Part shown: positions 1 to 9,572 of the stretch, piece by piece
Layout: each line of letters starts with the position of its first letter
Numbering within the stretch: position 1 is the stretch's first letter
Assembly: GCA_963169055.1 (NCBI GenBank)
Contig: CAUJFU010000075.1
Coordinates: 1 to 41,864 of the forward strand
DNA: 41,864 nucleotides
Source of the DNA: Myxococcota bacterium
GTDB lineage: Bacteria > Myxococcota_C > UBA6777
Direction of reading: 5' to 3'
Program-made: the position numbers and the translations under genes
Notes under the pieces: generated by a model
Seen by the model: the letters and a program-made list of their open reading frames with translations, nothing else
Told to the model about the DNA's origin: nothing
Databases searched by the model: none

Positions 1-45
1 TGGGATATCCGTTGGTCACGCAGCGGAAGATCTCTTCGCTAAGAA

Positions 46-2226
46 TTAATCTTTAAAGGGCAAACCGTTTTCGATCCGTTGTTTGTGGCGTTGGACTCGT
101 CGGCGGAAATCATCCCAACCACGAGAGATATCCTGAGGGGATCGGGGAAATTTGGGCAGTTTGGTTTGGCGCCATGCTTGGAACGCAGATTTGGTTCCTT
201 GATCGAAATGACGGATGCAGGATTTCCAGCCACGGGTCTGGTAGAGGGGGCTTGGAAAGAAATGAGGGTGCTCAAAACGTAAGAACTTTCGGCAGGCTTG
301 GATCTTCCATCGGTTTTGATTCCACCAAGGCCACACCACAAAGAGCGAAGCAGGCGGATTGTAGCGGAAATGCAAGTTGGCGTTGTGGCGGCCGTATTGA
401 AAACAAAACTGGGCAGGATCTTTCTGACAGACCGAGGCGCATTGTTTGGCGCTCAGTTGAAGGATATCGGCGTTGCAAGTTTTTTCAAAAAAATTATGCC
501 GTTGGATGTGGGGTTGGACTTGTTGTTGGATGCAGTCTTGACAAGAAGCGAAGGTCGGTCGCGGTGGCGGCGAGGGCGTAGGCGATAGTGCAAGCAAAAC
601 AGGTCGTTTCACAGGCGCATCACCGGGAAGCTGCGGCATGGCGCGAGGAGAAACGGGCAGAGAGAGCCGTTTTGGCGGGTGGGGTGGAGAGCGTCGGATC
701 CGTACAGGGCGAGTCTTTCTTGGAGAAGACGGCTTTGCGTGCGCATAGGCCGATGGATCGAGCGAAGCAGACGACGCTCGGCTGCGTGGAGTGGTTGAGT
801 TGGATCGCGTGGAACGAGCCGAGGGAGCTTGTGTTGTGATGGAATGGTCAAAGCTTCGATCTTGCGGAGGATGTGCGTTCAGCGCAGCGTTTTTGACGGC
901 CAGAGCGGGATGCGGAGAAGGCTGATTTGCGGAGGGCGTGGGTGTATTTGGGGGGAGAGGCGTTTGTGGAGCCATGCCCGAAGAAGACGATACAGGGGAA
1001 AGAAAAGGAAGAAGATCCGCAAGATACAATCCACCACTCCCCGCAAACAACAGCAACAGCAACAGCAGCAACAGCGGAGCAAACGAGCGTTTTCGCCCTT
1101 CGGAAGGAAAGATCGTCGGATTTTGATAAACCGACGAAGAAGGGACTCTTGCTCCACCAGCGACCGCACCTTGGATCGGCGCGAATTGTCCCGTAGGAAG
1201 AGAAGGTGTCGAGGGTAGGGGTGTATTCCACGCGGCAGCGTTGGGCGAAGACAGCGGTGTCGAAGAAAAAGACAGCGGCGCAGAAGCCAAGGACAACGGG
1301 ATGGGCGACAAAGCACCTTGGGCGGCAAAAACAGCTGAGTGAGGGAGGGGCGTCGCCGAGCCTTGGTGGATGGCGTACATCTGAAGTTGTTCGATCAAAG
1401 CCATCGCAAATTCTTCGCAGGTTTGGAAGCGTAGGTCGGGATCTTTGGCAAGAGATCGCTGCACAACCGCCTCCAACCCGGGAGAAGTATGCACCCCCCA
1501 CTCTGCAAAAGCAGGCGGCGGGATCATCAAGTGTGCCCCCAGAACTTGAAGAAGATCGCGCCCCTCAAAAGGAAGGTGTCCTGTAAGCATTTGATACAGA
1601 GAGATGCCGAGGGCGTAGATATCGACGCGGTGATCGACGTACTTGCTGGAGGTGGCTTGTTCGGGGGCGATGTAATGGGGCGTTCCAAGGACAGAACTGG
1701 TCTTGGTATGTTGGCTTTCATCTTCGAGGCTTTTGGCGATGCCAAAGTCCATCACCTTGGGGATTTCTTGTCCAACAGGGCCACCAAGCAAGATATTCGA
1801 GGGTTTGAGATCGCGGTGGATCACTTGCTGTTTGTGTGCGTATCCAACGGCCCCAAGGACGGGCAAAAACAAACGTGCGAGTTCGTCGGCACTGAGGGGG
1901 GTTCCTTTGTTTTCGAGGTAATGCTCCAGATCGCACCCCTCGACCCAATCCATCGCCATCCCCATCAGATCACCTTCTTCGATAATCTCGATCACGCGGA
2001 CGATATGGGGATGTTGTAATTTGTATTGAAGCCGCGCTTCGCGTTTGAAACGCTCGCGCAAGACGCTCTTTCGAGCGACGTGTTCTTGAAGAAACTTGAG
2101 CGCCACCCACGACTCAAAATCGGCGTGCCAAGCCTTGTACACGACGGCTTGACCGCCATCTCCGATCAGGCCATCAATGCGGTATTTACCGAGCGTTTTG
2201 CCTTGTAGCTTGTCCGCGAAACCCAT
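46..2226 (-). CDS. Transmembrane Ser/Thr protein kinase with C-terminal Cys-rich extracytoplasmic region
   Basis: Kinase motifs VIHRDLKPSNILL, KVMDFGIAKS, GTPHYIAPEQ; Leu-rich TM (APLLLLLLLLLFAGSGG); Pro/Ser-rich linker; C-terminal region with CxxC and further Cys. Confidence 0.95.
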   Translation of the reverse strand: MGFADKLQGKTLGKYRIDGLIGDGGQAVVYKAWHADFESWVALKFLQEHVARKSVLRERFKREARLQYKLQHPHIVRVIEIIEEGDLMGMAMDWVEGCDLEHYLENKGTPLSADELARLFLPVLGAVGYAHKQQVIHRDLKPSNILLGGPVGQEIPKVMDFGIAKSLEDESQHTKTSSVLGTPHYIAPEQATSSKYVDHRVDIYALGISLYQMLTGHLPFEGRDLLQVLGAHLMIPPPAFAEWGVHTSPGLEAVVQRSLAKDPDLRFQTCEEFAMALIEQLQMYAIHQGSATPLPHSAVFAAQGALSPIPLSLASAPLSFSSTPLSSPNAAAWNTPLPSTPSLPTGQFAPIQGAVAGGARVPSSSVYQNPTIFPSEGRKRSFAPLLLLLLLLLFAGSGGLYLADLLPFLSPVSSSSGMAPQTPLPPNTPTPSANQPSPHPALAVKNAALNAHPPQDRSFDHSITTQAPSARSTRSNSTTPRSRASSASLDPSAYAHAKPSSPRKTRPVRIRRSPPHPPKRLSLPVSPRAMPQLPGDAPVKRPVLLALSPTPSPPPRPTFASCQDCIQQQVQPHIQRHNFFEKTCNADILQLSAKQCASVCQKDPAQFCFQYGRHNANLHFRYNPPASLFVVWPWWNQNRWKIQACRKFLRFEHPHFFPSPLYQTRGWKSCIRHFDQGTKSAFQAWRQTKLPKFPRSPQDISRGWDDFRRRVQRHKQRIENGLPFKD

Positions 2227-2421
2227 CTTTGTGCCTCGTTGTCGTTGGATGTAAGCGCGCCAGATACAGAATTCGTTTGGTGCAGCGGAGTTGGACGTGC
2301 CACCTCAAACGATCGTTCACAAGATGCCAAAAAGCATGGGCCTTGCCAAGCGTTTGCGATAGAGCAAAGGGCGTTCTTTTGTGCAAAGCACAAGGTGATG
2401 GGCTGTTTCTGCCACGACGCA

Positions 2422-4464
2422 CTAGGGAAGGTAGGGATAATGATCAAACGGCGACCAAGCAAAACGGCTTTTTCGCCCACGCGATGCAAGACGTAGTTTG
2501 ATGGCGCGTTGAAAAGAACTTGCGCAACGTAGATTGGGCCACGAAACCCCCGAACGGTAGCCACTTTGCAACAAGATCTTGTCGAAATTGTGCCGAAGGT
2601 TGTGCGAACAGCGATCGATGTGATCCTCCATGACCTCGGAACCACCGCGCCGCAGCGCAGAAGGATAAAGATAAGGCAAGATCATCGCGTAGGACGAACA
2701 AAAATCCATATCCTGTTTGCACACCCGAACACACCGTTTTGCCGCGACTTTGAGCGGTCTTTCTTTGCAGGCATCTTTGCGAAAAGACCGACGCGCCAAC
2801 CAAAACGCATGCAAACAATCTGGGCAGGATGAAAAATGTTTTTCCCCCACAGGCGGCAACAACAGGTACGGATTCGGCTTGTAGGGCGGTTTGCGAACAG
2901 ACGGACGCCGCGCAATAACGGGGGGCGTCGCCAGAGGCGGAGCGCTTTTGGCCGAGGCCACCGCAGGAATTACGCTGTTGGATGTTGCTTTTGAAGTAGG
3001 CGGCACGTTCGGCCTTTCAAGTGCGGGCGTGGACGCCGATGCTGTGGGCGTTTCAGCGGGTGGCTTTTTGGTCGATGCGATGGGCGTTTCAGCGGGCTGC
3101 TTTTTGGTCGATGCGATGGGCGTTTTGAGCGGAAGCGGGGAGAGGGATTCATTTGTGCGTTGGGTGAGCGCGGAGGGTTGGGATCGATCTGTACGGGAAG
3201 GATGGTGAGAGTTCAAAACGGCACGCATTGCAACGGCCCCGATCACCGCAGCGACAGAGAGCAAAACCAAAACGCCCGCAGCAACGAAACGCGAAGGGGC
3301 GCGCCTCGATGTATCGGCCTGCGTTAAAGAGGCATGCCCCGATGTATCCGACTGTTTGGAAGAAGAGGCTTGCCCCGATATATCGGGCTGTTTGGAAGAA
3401 GAGGCATACCTCGATGTATCGGGATGTTTGGAAGGCAGCGGCTCTTTGGCAGGGGTGGTTGTAGCAAGCGAAACAAGGCTGTTTGGAGAATGTGCATAAG
3501 CGTCCATCTCGCCCGTAGGAAGGACATCTTGTGCGGAGACTTGGGGAGAAGAGATCGACTGTGTACCGCGAAGGTGCCTGAGAGCGGTGGCCTCGTCGTC
3601 GTGGAGGGCTGCGACAAGGGCTTCTGCGAAGTCATGGCAGCTTTGAAAACGTGCCTCTGGACGCTTTTCGAGGGCTTTTCGAGCGACTTGTTCTAAAAGA
3701 GGGGAGACTTCTGCGCCCCATGAACGCATAGGAGGCGGATCTTGCGTAAGGTGCGCAGTGATCAGTTGCACAAGATCCTTTCCTGCGAACGGCAAACTTC
3801 CGCAAAGCATTTGGTACAACGTGACGCCCAAGGCATAGATATCGACACGATGATCGACGTATTTGCTGGATGCTGCGTGTTCGGGGGCGATGTAATGGGG
3901 GGTTCCGAGCAGTGCGTTGGTTTGGGTGTGTTGGCTGTCGTCTTCGAGACTTTTGGCGATGCCAAAGTCCATCACCTTGGGGATCTCGCGGCCAACAGGG
4001 CCGCTCAGCAAGATATTCGAGGGCTTGAGATCGCGGTGGATGATGTGTTGTTTGTGGGCTTCGTCTACGGCCCAAAGCACCGGCACAAACAAGCGCTCAA
4101 TCTCTGCGTGGGAGGGGAGTTGTGGGTGTGTCGCCAGATAACGCTCTAGATCCACCCCTTCGACCCAATCCATGACGATCGCAAGCAGAGAGTCTTCTTC
4201 GATGATCTCGAAGGCTCGGACGATATGGGGATGTTGGAGTTTGAATTGAAGCCGAGCCTCGCGCTTAAAGCGCTCGCGCAAAGTCGCGCTTTGCGAGACC
4301 CGATCCGTCAACACCTTGATGGCAACGGGGGTTTGAAATTCGAGATGCAAGGCCTTGTACACAACCGCCTGCCCACCGCCTCCAACGCGCTGCTCGATAC
4401 GATATTTGCCAAGGGTCCGACCTTCAAGAGATTCAGAGGAATGCGCCAACGAACGATTTTCCAT
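2422..4464 (-). CDS. Transmembrane Ser/Thr protein kinase, paralogue of the neighbouring kinase
   Basis: IIHRDLKPSNILL, KVMDFGIAKS, GTPHYIAPEH; TM segment (AAGVLVLLSVAAVIGAVAM); C-terminal Cys spacing similar to ORF 46..2226. Confidence 0.95.
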   Translation of the reverse strand: MENRSLAHSSESLEGRTLGKYRIEQRVGGGGQAVVYKALHLEFQTPVAIKVLTDRVSQSATLRERFKREARLQFKLQHPHIVRAFEIIEEDSLLAIVMDWVEGVDLERYLATHPQLPSHAEIERLFVPVLWAVDEAHKQHIIHRDLKPSNILLSGPVGREIPKVMDFGIAKSLEDDSQHTQTNALLGTPHYIAPEHAASSKYVDHRVDIYALGVTLYQMLCGSLPFAGKDLVQLITAHLTQDPPPMRSWGAEVSPLLEQVARKALEKRPEARFQSCHDFAEALVAALHDDEATALRHLRGTQSISSPQVSAQDVLPTGEMDAYAHSPNSLVSLATTTPAKEPLPSKHPDTSRYASSSKQPDISGQASSSKQSDTSGHASLTQADTSRRAPSRFVAAGVLVLLSVAAVIGAVAMRAVLNSHHPSRTDRSQPSALTQRTNESLSPLPLKTPIASTKKQPAETPIASTKKPPAETPTASASTPALERPNVPPTSKATSNSVIPAVASAKSAPPLATPPVIARRPSVRKPPYKPNPYLLLPPVGEKHFSSCPDCLHAFWLARRSFRKDACKERPLKVAAKRCVRVCKQDMDFCSSYAMILPYLYPSALRRGGSEVMEDHIDRCSHNLRHNFDKILLQSGYRSGVSWPNLRCASSFQRAIKLRLASRGRKSRFAWSPFDHYPYLP

Positions 4465-4559
4465 GACTTTTCCTACTTTTTCTATAGGAGAGGACTTACA
4501 CGATAATCCGAGAGATGTGTGTTCGAAACGTCGGAACGAGTTGCTGCGGTAGTTCTGTT

Positions 4560-4622
4560 CTTGGGCAGCCCCCTGTGGCTGCCCCTACATCTTCCGATCA
4601 CACCATGAGCGGATTTCGTATG
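4560..4622 (+). repeat. Dispersed intergenic repeat family A, copy 1
   Basis: TTGGGCAGCCCCCTGTGGCTGCCCCTACATCTTCCGATCACACC...GGATTTCGTA; matches copies 2 and 3. Confidence 0.8.
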
Positions 4623-4638
4623 ACACATCTCGGTTTAT

Positions 4639-4706
4639 CTTGTGGGGTTTCACCCCACGCCCCACAAGGGGTCACGGCCCCCTTGACCCCGTATTGGCGA
4701 AAAGAT
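4639..4706 (+). repeat. Dispersed intergenic repeat family B, copy 1
   Basis: CTTGTGGGGTTTCACCCCACGCCCCACAAGGGGTCACGGCCCCCTTGACCCCGTATTGGCGAAAAGAT. Confidence 0.75.
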
Positions 4707-4720
4707 TAGCGTCTTGGCGA

Positions 4721-6196
4721 CTAGCTAGCGTACTTCCAAGTCGTTCCATCGGGAGCATCTTTGATCTCGATGTTGTTTTCAGCAAGCAGCTTGCGGATAT
4801 CATCGGCTCGTTGGAAGTTTCGATCAGCGCGGGCTTGTTTTCTCTCCACAAGCAATGCTTCGATCTTTTCGGGTGTTAGGGCTTGTTCAGCGGTTTGTCC
4901 TTGGGGCATGGAAAGATAAGCATCGGGATCTTCGAGCCAGACGCCAAAAACATGGGAGAATTCTTTGACATAGCGCAACCCGTCTCGCAACAAGCGATCG
5001 TTGGTTTCTTCGGGCAAACCAAGGGAACGGTTGGCGAGAGCATTCAGTTGACTAAACAGGTCGCTCATCTCTCCCATAGCTTTCGGAGCGTTGAAGTCGT
5101 CGTCAAGCGCCTCGATAAAGCGCTGTCGAAGCGGATGGTCGGGAGAAAAGTGCTGATCAAAATCGCCAATGGCTTTGTTTTCGATGGCAGCCCAAGAGGA
5201 TTGCAGGATCTTCAGGCTATTGCGAATGGTTTCATAGAAATAATCAAGGCGTTTTCGGGCTTCGTTGAGATTGGCGTCGGAGTAGTTGATCGGTCCGCGA
5301 TAATGGGTGTTGAGCAAGAAAAGCCGCAAAGTTTCAGGGTGATAAAGTTTGAGAACTTCGCGGATCGTGAAGAAGTTGCCGAGAGATTTGGACATCTTCT
5401 CGTTGTCGATGTTAACGAAACCATTGTGAAGCCAGTAGCGGACGTGTGTGTGCCCACCTGTGCATGCTTCGGATTGGGCGATCTCGTTTTCGTGGTGAGG
5501 GAAAAGCAAGTCTTTTCCGCCTCCGTGGATATCAAAGATATCTCCGAGGAATTTTTGGCTCATCGCGGAGCATTCGATATGCCAGCCGGGCCGGCCTTTT
5601 CCCCACGGGGAATCCCATGCGGGTTCGCCGGGTTTGGCAGACTTCCAAAGGGCGAAGTCAAGGGGGTTTTCTTTGCGGGTGTCGACTTCGACGCGAGCGC
5701 CTGAGCGGAGTTCTTCGAGATTTCGCCCCGAAAGTTTGCCGTAGTCGTGCATGCTGTCGATACGGAAGTAGACGTCTCCATCGACGACATAAGCCATCTC
5801 GCGTTCGAGGATGGTTTCGACCATCTCGATGATCTCTGCGATGGTTTCGGAGACTTTGGGTTCGTGGTTGGCAGGCAAGACATGGAGGGCCTGCATATCT
5901 TTCTTGTAGGCTTCGATAAATTCAGCGGCAAGGGCGACAGCTTCGACACCGCGTTCTTGGGCGCGTTTGATGATCTTGTCGTCGATATCGGTGTAGTTTC
6001 GGGTATAAGTGACCTCAAAGCCCGCGTAAAGGAGATAACGGTAGATCACATCGAAGGCGACGTAGCATCGAGCATGACCGATATGCGAGTAATCATAAGG
6101 CGTGATCCCGCAGACATACATCAAGATCTTCCCGGGCTGAAGAGGGACAAAAGGCTCCTTTTGGCGGGTTTTGCTGTTATAAACGGTCAAACTCAT
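4721..6196 (-). CDS. cysS: Cysteinyl-tRNA synthetase
   Basis: HIGHAR motif (SHIGHARCYVAFDVIYRYL), KMSKSLGN, GGGKDLLFPHHENEIAQSEA. Start placed at MSLTVYNSKT; the ORF extends to 6217. Confidence 0.97.
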   Translation of the reverse strand: MSLTVYNSKTRQKEPFVPLQPGKILMYVCGITPYDYSHIGHARCYVAFDVIYRYLLYAGFEVTYTRNYTDIDDKIIKRAQERGVEAVALAAEFIEAYKKDMQALHVLPANHEPKVSETIAEIIEMVETILEREMAYVVDGDVYFRIDSMHDYGKLSGRNLEELRSGARVEVDTRKENPLDFALWKSAKPGEPAWDSPWGKGRPGWHIECSAMSQKFLGDIFDIHGGGKDLLFPHHENEIAQSEACTGGHTHVRYWLHNGFVNIDNEKMSKSLGNFFTIREVLKLYHPETLRLFLLNTHYRGPINYSDANLNEARKRLDYFYETIRNSLKILQSSWAAIENKAIGDFDQHFSPDHPLRQRFIEALDDDFNAPKAMGEMSDLFSQLNALANRSLGLPEETNDRLLRDGLRYVKEFSHVFGVWLEDPDAYLSMPQGQTAEQALTPEKIEALLVERKQARADRNFQRADDIRKLLAENNIEIKDAPDGTTWKYAS

Positions 6197-6347
6197 CGCG
6201 TCAGATCTCCGTGTCAAGAAAGTAAGGTGGAGGGGCGCTCAACGGCGGCGCACACGACAAAAGAAGGCCGCGAAGGTATCACCCACGCAGCACGCTGTCA
6301 ACGCAAGACAACGGATGGACGACGAAAGAGTCGCCCGAGTTTGATAC

Positions 6348-6641
6348 TCAATCCTTTTCAGCGACGTCTCGTTTTGGGAGGAGGGAATGGAGACGTTTCC
6401 GAGAAGCTCCCTTGTTTTCCCACCCCACGTTTGTGTCCACCCACCGAATGGAATACCCATAGCAATAGACAGGAAAGAACCAAATCATCCCCCAAAAAAA
6501 ACTTGCGTGGAAGAATCCAGCGATGACAGAAACCATACCGAAGAGCATCGAAAAATACATCCACGCCATCGCTGCTCCTCGACGATTCAATCCCCAAAGG
6601 CTCCAATACACAAACGCAGGTATATCCGTGTTCCGTTTCAT
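6348..6641 (-). CDS. Small hypothetical membrane protein
   Basis: ORF 6348..6689; start chosen at MKRNTDIPAF. Hydrophobic segments (AWMYFSMLFGMVSVIAGFF, FFWGMIWFFPVYCYGY). No recognised family. Confidence 0.6.
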   Translation of the reverse strand: MKRNTDIPAFVYWSLWGLNRRGAAMAWMYFSMLFGMVSVIAGFFHASFFWGMIWFFPVYCYGYSIRWVDTNVGWENKGASRKRLHSLLPKRDVAEKD

Positions 6642-6679
6642 CATACCAACCTTTTTATTGCAGTAATAAAGTTCGGGAA

Positions 6680-7504
6680 CTACCCCCAAATTTTCTTGCT
6701 AAGTATAGCGATCAATAACCCGCCCATAACGTAACCCAAGCTAACTTCGATCATCGCGCACAATTTTCCGATGTAGTGGTTAGGAATTATATCTCCGTAG
6801 CCGAGTGTGGTGAAGGTTACAAAGGAAAAATAAAGGCAGTCCAAAAAAGATCGATCGTGTCCTTTGATGAAATTTGGGAAAAACCAAAAAAGAGTGGAAA
6901 AGAAGAAAATCACAGCCAAAACCCAAAAAGCCCAAAGAGAGAGCGATTGACCGTAAAAACATGTCACTTTTAGAATCCAAGAAGCCAGAGGGTGTTTTTC
7001 TTTTAATCCTTGCACTCGCTGTTGAAATTTAGCTTGATCAAGTAAGAGGATAGCTAAATTAGAATTGATCTGGTTCAAGTTAATGCCAATAAAACTTGTT
7101 TTTAGATCAAACTTAACGTTATCAAAAAAAGTTTGATTCATGATGGACCAGTCGAAAACAGCGCCTTCAATGTTGCATTCCGATAAATAGCTGAACGAAA
7201 AATCACATTGCTGTAAAGAGCAATTTTTCATACTCGAAGAAAAAAAATCTATGTTTGAGAAATTTGATTTATCTAAGTTTTTCCCGTTAGGTATGGATAT
7301 TCCTCTTAAATCATATTTTCCGTTAAGTTTTCCAATATTTTCTTTTATGCTTTGTGATGAAAAATTAGCCAGATTCAACGTTTGAAATAATGTGCATCCA
7401 CGATCGCTTAGCCATCGAGATCGTAATTCTTCGGGGTTAAGGTGGATGAAACGTTGGTAGTCAGGAGAATCGTGAGAGAGGTCTTGACCGGGTTCTATAA
7501 ACAT
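6680..7504 (-). CDS. Pentapeptide-repeat-like protein with C-terminal two-TM potassium channel (Ion_trans_2-like) domain
   Basis: Selectivity-filter sequence TTLGYGDIIP between two hydrophobic helices; upstream SNFSNIDFFSSSMKNCSLQQCDFSFSYLSECNIEGAVFDWS resembles pentapeptide repeats. Confidence 0.88.
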   Translation of the reverse strand: MFIEPGQDLSHDSPDYQRFIHLNPEELRSRWLSDRGCTLFQTLNLANFSSQSIKENIGKLNGKYDLRGISIPNGKNLDKSNFSNIDFFSSSMKNCSLQQCDFSFSYLSECNIEGAVFDWSIMNQTFFDNVKFDLKTSFIGINLNQINSNLAILLLDQAKFQQRVQGLKEKHPLASWILKVTCFYGQSLSLWAFWVLAVIFFFSTLFWFFPNFIKGHDRSFLDCLYFSFVTFTTLGYGDIIPNHYIGKLCAMIEVSLGYVMGGLLIAILSKKIWG

Positions 7505-7732
7505 AAAAAGCGCTCCGCGATAGATTCAATTGTGGAAGTGGATTCACCGAAGATCGCCGTACGCAAGAGGGTATAATGAAAAAGGTCAAAGACGTCAAGG
7601 AGGGCATGATCGTGTTGAGAAAGAGGCGCTGGTTGGTTGCGCGGTTGGCCCCAAAAAAGCCGATTTCGCATCCGTTCAAGCGAGAGCGTCGTTTCCGTTC
7701 AAGCGAGAGCGTCGTTGGTTTGAAAAACGGTG

Positions 7733-7803
7733 ATCTCTTCGCCCCTCACGGGGTCAAGGGGGCGCGGCTCCCTTGTGGGGTGTGGCGTCACACCCCACAA
7801 AAC
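7733..7803 (-). repeat. Dispersed intergenic repeat family B, copy 2 (inverted)
   Basis: Reverse complement reads TTTTGTGGGGTGTGACGCCACACCCCACAAGGGAGCCGCGCCCCCTTGACCCCGTGAGGGGCGAAGAGAT. Confidence 0.75.
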
Positions 7804-7823
7804 CATCGAAGAAGTCAACCCTA

Positions 7824-9494
7824 TCAGGGTTTGGTTTCGGTGGCTTTTTGGTGAGCGTCTTGGAGGTCGTAGGAGATGGCGGAGAGGACGCGCTGCCAAA
7901 AGGCGGGCAGGACGCGGCGGAGGCGATAGCGTGGGCGGACAGGGTTGGATCGAGGAGGCGTTTGACGGGCGATCTTTGGAGGGGCGGTGCGACGGCGGGG
8001 TGGCATTCGAGTGAGCATACCGGGGATCATGCGCAATACCGCGCTGAGGATCGCGTTTGGTACGATCGGGAAGCGTAGATCATAGCGAACATCGCCATAA
8101 GACGGCGTCTCAACAAGGCGTAGTTGAAAACGCATCCCCTGTCCGCCATCGCCTTTGGTCATATCGGAGAGCAAGCGTTGGAACAAAGCACTGACTCCGC
8201 CCGGGATCACCACCCGCGCAAGCGAGCGTAAGAAATTTCCCCCTTGGATCTGCAAGCGTGGAGGCCGAGTAAAGGAAAAGCCCATCGATGCGCCGTCTTT
8301 GTGAGGGCGAACCTGCCACGCCAAGAGGATATCGCTGACGCCAAAGTTGATGTTGTTTGAAGAGAAGAAAAGCTGTGTACGGGTAAAGAAATCGCTTGTG
8401 AGCTTGTGGGTGGGCCGCCAAGGTTCGGCGTCTAGCGCAGGTTTCCAAGTATCATCGCAAACCAAAAAGCCGTCGGGATGGACAACCGCTTCGATGCGAT
8501 AGTAATTTTTCTTATTGCTATAAGTCAACACAAACCACCGTCGATAGGAAGCATCCAGAAACTCCGATTGAAAGAAGACACGCACTTGATTTTTCTTTTG
8601 GGCTTTGTACCAGTCGGGATAATCGGTTTTGATGTGTTCGTTGCGCCAATACAAGCGGAGGTCGAGCTTAAAGCGGCCATCGGACAGAGGCGAGACGATG
8701 CTGCGGATATCGAAGTAGCGATCCATCAAGACGGTGGTTCGGGGGAGTCGAGAGGTGAGCCAATCGGCGATCTTGCGGGACTGGGCTTCTTGAATCGAAG
8801 GGAAATAATGCGGGCCTTTGGCATCGGATTCGACGAGCAGTTGAGGAGAAAGCGCCCGCTGCATAAAGTCGTGGAGTAGCTTATCAACGTGGGCAATCCG
8901 AACGGGAGGAACGCCCAAAGCACCTGTGGCGACGACGCGAAAGGGGCGTTGCGAATTTCCCCGAATCATGGGCAGCGGCTGGACATCGATGGTCATTCCG
9001 CCCTGTCCAAGGCCGGGCTTCCAAGTGTCTTTGGGGGCTGTGATGTAGATGTGTTCGTCGCGCAAACGCATCGCAAGATGCGGGTTGATCTCGCGTTCAC
9101 GGAGCTTTTGATAAAGTTCCTTTGGGTTCCACGCACCAAAGCCAAGGTAGATCTCCCACAACCGTTCGCTTGCAGCGGGTTCGTAGCGTCGATCGTAGCG
9201 AAAAGCGACGTAGGTACGGATCATCTCGCTCATCGCATGGATTCCTTCGGCCACGCGTTGGGTAGGGCTCCACGCATGGAGCCACGCTTGGAGCTCTCGA
9301 ACAGCGGGGATCGAGATCGTTACGTTGCGAATGATCTCGGGCTGGCGTTTGTCTCCCACAAAAGGGCGTGGGATCTTACGAGAAAAAGGCCGGGTACCTT
9401 GCTTTGGATGCGATCTTTTCTCGGCAGAGGCAGTAGAGATCGGAAGAGACACAACCCACAAAGAGAGAACACACAAAACACGAAGAAAAAACAT
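7824..9494 (-). CDS. Hypothetical exported protein
   Basis: 556-aa ORF with signal peptide-like N-terminus (MFFLRVLCVLSLWVVSLPISTASA). No domain recognised. Confidence 0.8.
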   Translation of the reverse strand: MFFLRVLCVLSLWVVSLPISTASAEKRSHPKQGTRPFSRKIPRPFVGDKRQPEIIRNVTISIPAVRELQAWLHAWSPTQRVAEGIHAMSEMIRTYVAFRYDRRYEPAASERLWEIYLGFGAWNPKELYQKLREREINPHLAMRLRDEHIYITAPKDTWKPGLGQGGMTIDVQPLPMIRGNSQRPFRVVATGALGVPPVRIAHVDKLLHDFMQRALSPQLLVESDAKGPHYFPSIQEAQSRKIADWLTSRLPRTTVLMDRYFDIRSIVSPLSDGRFKLDLRLYWRNEHIKTDYPDWYKAQKKNQVRVFFQSEFLDASYRRWFVLTYSNKKNYYRIEAVVHPDGFLVCDDTWKPALDAEPWRPTHKLTSDFFTRTQLFFSSNNINFGVSDILLAWQVRPHKDGASMGFSFTRPPRLQIQGGNFLRSLARVVIPGGVSALFQRLLSDMTKGDGGQGMRFQLRLVETPSYGDVRYDLRFPIVPNAILSAVLRMIPGMLTRMPPRRRTAPPKIARQTPPRSNPVRPRYRLRRVLPAFWQRVLSAISYDLQDAHQKATETKP

Positions 9495-9572
9495 GGCAGC
9501 GCCTCCATGCGTGAGAAAGAGAAAACTCTTGTAAGGACAGGACTCCCGCGTAGAGACCCGTGGCAGCGGGAT

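Noticed and set aside
848-1501. 217-aa minus-strand ORF and other ORFs inside kinase 1
   Set aside because: Overlapping out-of-frame reading of the kinase gene; Cys/Phe runs derive from the CAG-rich tract.
7576-7854. 92-aa plus-strand ORF at the family B repeat
   Set aside because: It crosses a dispersed repeat and a 23-bp duplication (7671-7716) and has no recognisable motif.
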